NCBI GenBank assembly: GCA_003157225.1
Contig: PMIZ01000271.1
Span: 1 to 6,721 of the forward strand
DNA length: 6,721 bases
Origin: Actinomycetota bacterium
GTDB lineage: Bacteria; Actinomycetota; Thermoleophilia; RBG-16-64-13
Direction: 5' to 3'
The position numbers and the translations under genes were made by a program. The notes under the pieces are model-generated. The model ran no database searches. It worked only from the letters and a program-made list of their open reading frames with translations, and was not told the origin of the DNA. The stretch's first letter is position 1. Each line of letters begins with the position of its first letter. Of the stretch, positions 6,103-6,721 are shown piece by piece.

Positions 6103-6305
6103 GGCAGCCCTCCTCGTGGTGGAGCCAGGGTGGCGGGGCGGCCGCAGAACGGCGACTCTGCTACGCGTGCTCTCCCCGCAGGGGGCGCGACAGTCCGTGG
6201 TGCCCATCGGACCGCCCAGGTCAGACTGCTCAGCAGGCTCACGGCACCAAGGGGATGCCGACCTTCGCTGCCACCCGGCCCGGGCCAAGATCTCGCAAGA
6301 TCCCT
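6103..6305 (-). ncRNA. Candidate bridge-RNA region in the IS110 leader
   Basis: IS110-group elements such as IS621 encode a structured bridge RNA in the non-coding end upstream of the transposase. It pairs with target and donor DNA through two internal loops. This leader has the right place and size, about 200 nt. It holds several possible stems: GATCT/AGATC (6289-6293 with 6298-6302), the palindrome GGCCCGGGCC (6277-6286), CGGCA/TGCCG (6242-6246 with 6256-6260), CAGTC/GACTG (6191-6195 with 6224-6228, a 28-nt loop) and CCCC/GGGG (6174-6185). Without comparison to relatives or known element ends I cannot assign the guide loops. Exact ends are a guess. Confidence 0.4.
6109..6114 (-). promoter_or_regulatory. 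Ribosome binding site of the IS110 transposase
   Basis: AGGAGG on the minus strand lies 6 nt before the ATG at 6102. It fixes the transposase start at the point where family similarity begins (MDVLYPICCGLDVHK) and excludes 76 upstream codons of open frame. Confidence 0.8.
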
Positions 6306-6307
6306 TC

Positions 6308-6532
6308 TCAGACATCATCTGGGATGTCATACATCCGACCTCGCATCAGTGACAGCTCGTGCATCCTTTGTTCTTCAGCAGTTGTCTGCCCTCCACCCTT
6401 CTGGTATCCTGCGGACGGACCTCCGGTACCCGGCTCTGGTACCATGGTAGGTACTGTTTCTGGTACCACCGTTGGTATCCTCCGCTCGATCGGCTCCGCT
6501 TCCAAGTAATCTTCGTCGATGTTCTTTGCCAC
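6308..6532 (-). CDS. Hypothetical small Pro/Val-rich protein
   Basis: This 74-residue frame starts with GTG at 6532, preceded by GAGG (6538-6541) with a 5-nt spacer. The N-terminus is acidic (AKNIDEDYLEAEPIE), followed by a Val-Pro repeat stretch (PTVVPETVPTMVPEP, residues 20-34), a Gly-rich linker, and a charged tail ending MYDIPDDV. There is no signal peptide or membrane segment, and I recognise no family. The Val-Pro stretch is encoded by the clustered GGTACC repeats at 6403-6479. The tail reaches into the likely left end of the IS110 element, so the original C-terminus may have been replaced. It may be a truncated gene or not coding at all. Confidence 0.35.
   Translation of the reverse strand: MAKNIDEDYLEAEPIERRIPTVVPETVPTMVPEPGTGGPSAGYQKGGGQTTAEEQRMHELSLMRGRMYDIPDDV
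6403..6479. repeat. Cluster of GGTACC/GGTATC hexamers
   Basis: GGTACC occurs at 6425-6430, 6438-6443 and 6462-6467. GGTAC is at 6450-6454, and GGTATC flanks the cluster at 6403-6408 and 6474-6479. On the minus strand each GTACC unit reads as Val-Pro in the small frame there, so the array explains the repeated V-P dipeptides. It is either coding low complexity or a cluster of protein-binding sites. Confidence 0.5.
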
Positions 6533-6638
6533 GCAATCCTCTTCCTGTTTCGTGGATCAGTGCAGACGTGTGCACTACTTTCTTCCACCCAGCAATTTGG
6601 GGAAGTCACGTGGGGGGACTCCTCGGGTCATAGGCCCA

Positions 6639-6719
6639 TCAGCCTCCCCCGTGAAGTCTCGGAGACGCTGGAGCGGCTTTCTTCTTGCCCGTCAGTTGCT
6701 CGTAGACGTTGACCAGGAT
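6639..6719 (-). CDS. C-terminal end of an unidentified protein (partial at the right edge)
   Basis: The frame enters from the right edge and reads ILVNVYEQLTGKKKAAPASP followed by RLHGGG, then TGA at 6639-6641. A hydrophobic/amphipathic start followed by a Lys- and Ala/Pro-rich tail looks like a natural protein terminus. The other two minus-strand frames are also open for only a few dozen codons at most, so support is modest. The family is not recognised. The gene lies on the same strand as everything else and about 107 bp upstream of the small frame that starts at 6532. Confidence 0.45.
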   Translation of the reverse strand: MLVNVYEQLTGKKKAAPASPRLHGGG

Positions 6720-6721
6720 GA

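Larger units (their letters stand above)
5000..6345 (-). mobile_element. IS110-family insertion sequence, borders not determined
   Basis: The transposase gene and its hairpin-rich leader define the element. IS110-group elements usually lack clear terminal inverted repeats, and I found no terminal inverted repeats or target duplication, so the limits given are approximate. The left end should lie upstream of the leader, near 6305-6345. The right end should lie within the 119 bp between the transposase stop and the moaD-like start. The element now separates the moaD-like gene from the genes to its right and may have broken an older operon. Confidence 0.55.

Noticed and set aside
6103..6330. 76-codon N-terminal extension of the transposase
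   Set aside because: It has no IS110 family sequence, lies in the structured leader, and a strong ribosome binding site sits at the internal ATG 6102.
5143..6450. Long + strand open frame (435 codons) opposite the IS110 transposase
   Set aside because: It is a mirror frame of the transposase; its composition is biased and no family is seen.
1..6721. CRISPR array, tRNA or rRNA genes
   Set aside because: I found no regularly spaced direct repeats, cloverleaf pattern or extended rRNA similarity on either strand.

Overview
The window is G+C-rich bacterial DNA carrying IclR, MoaD/ThiS and IS110-type genes behind clear Shine-Dalgarno sequences. Every gene I can support lies on the minus strand, so the window reads from right to left. 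A tungsten/molybdenum-pterin aldehyde oxidoreductase with its own MoaD-like protein suggests an anaerobe or facultative anaerobe from soil, sediment or the subsurface. The sequence alone does not fix the phylum.

Layout in transcription order. (1) 6719-6639 is the last 26 codons of an unidentified gene entering from the right edge. (2) 6532-6308 is a possible small Pro/Val-rich protein with a GTG start, next to a suggestive but unproven CxxCH haem motif in another frame. (3) 6102-5065 is an IS110-family transposase. Its leader (6103-6305) is rich in hairpins and is where this family encodes its bridge RNA. The transposase has an internal in-frame deletion that, by family comparison, removes most of the RuvC-like DEDD catalytic residues. 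(4) 4945-4670 is a MoaD/ThiS-like sulfur carrier ending in Gly-Gly-Ala. (5) 4669-4170 is 500 bp without a credible gene; its iclR-proximal half (about 4170-4410) is strikingly A+T-rich and holds inverted repeats. (6) 4169-3336 is an IclR-family regulator. (7) 3246-1459 is a complete ThDP enzyme of the acetolactate-synthase-like superfamily. (8) 1311 to the left edge is an aldehyde:ferredoxin oxidoreductase (AOR) family gene.

Working together (inference): the IclR protein senses a small organic acid and controls the genes below it. The ThDP enzyme cleaves or decarboxylates a 2-oxo compound to an aldehyde. The AOR oxidises the aldehyde to an acid, passing electrons to ferredoxin. The MoaD-like protein supplies sulfur for the AOR's pterin cofactor.

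The AOR gene carries two suspicious single-base differences. A TAG replaces the Lys codon of the conserved V-K-G-L-E motif, and the frame continues with correct AOR sequence beyond it. The third [4Fe-4S] cysteine codon reads TCC (Ser). Together with the crippled transposase, this suggests a locus that is decaying, or that contains sequence errors. Readthrough of the amber codon is a less likely alternative.
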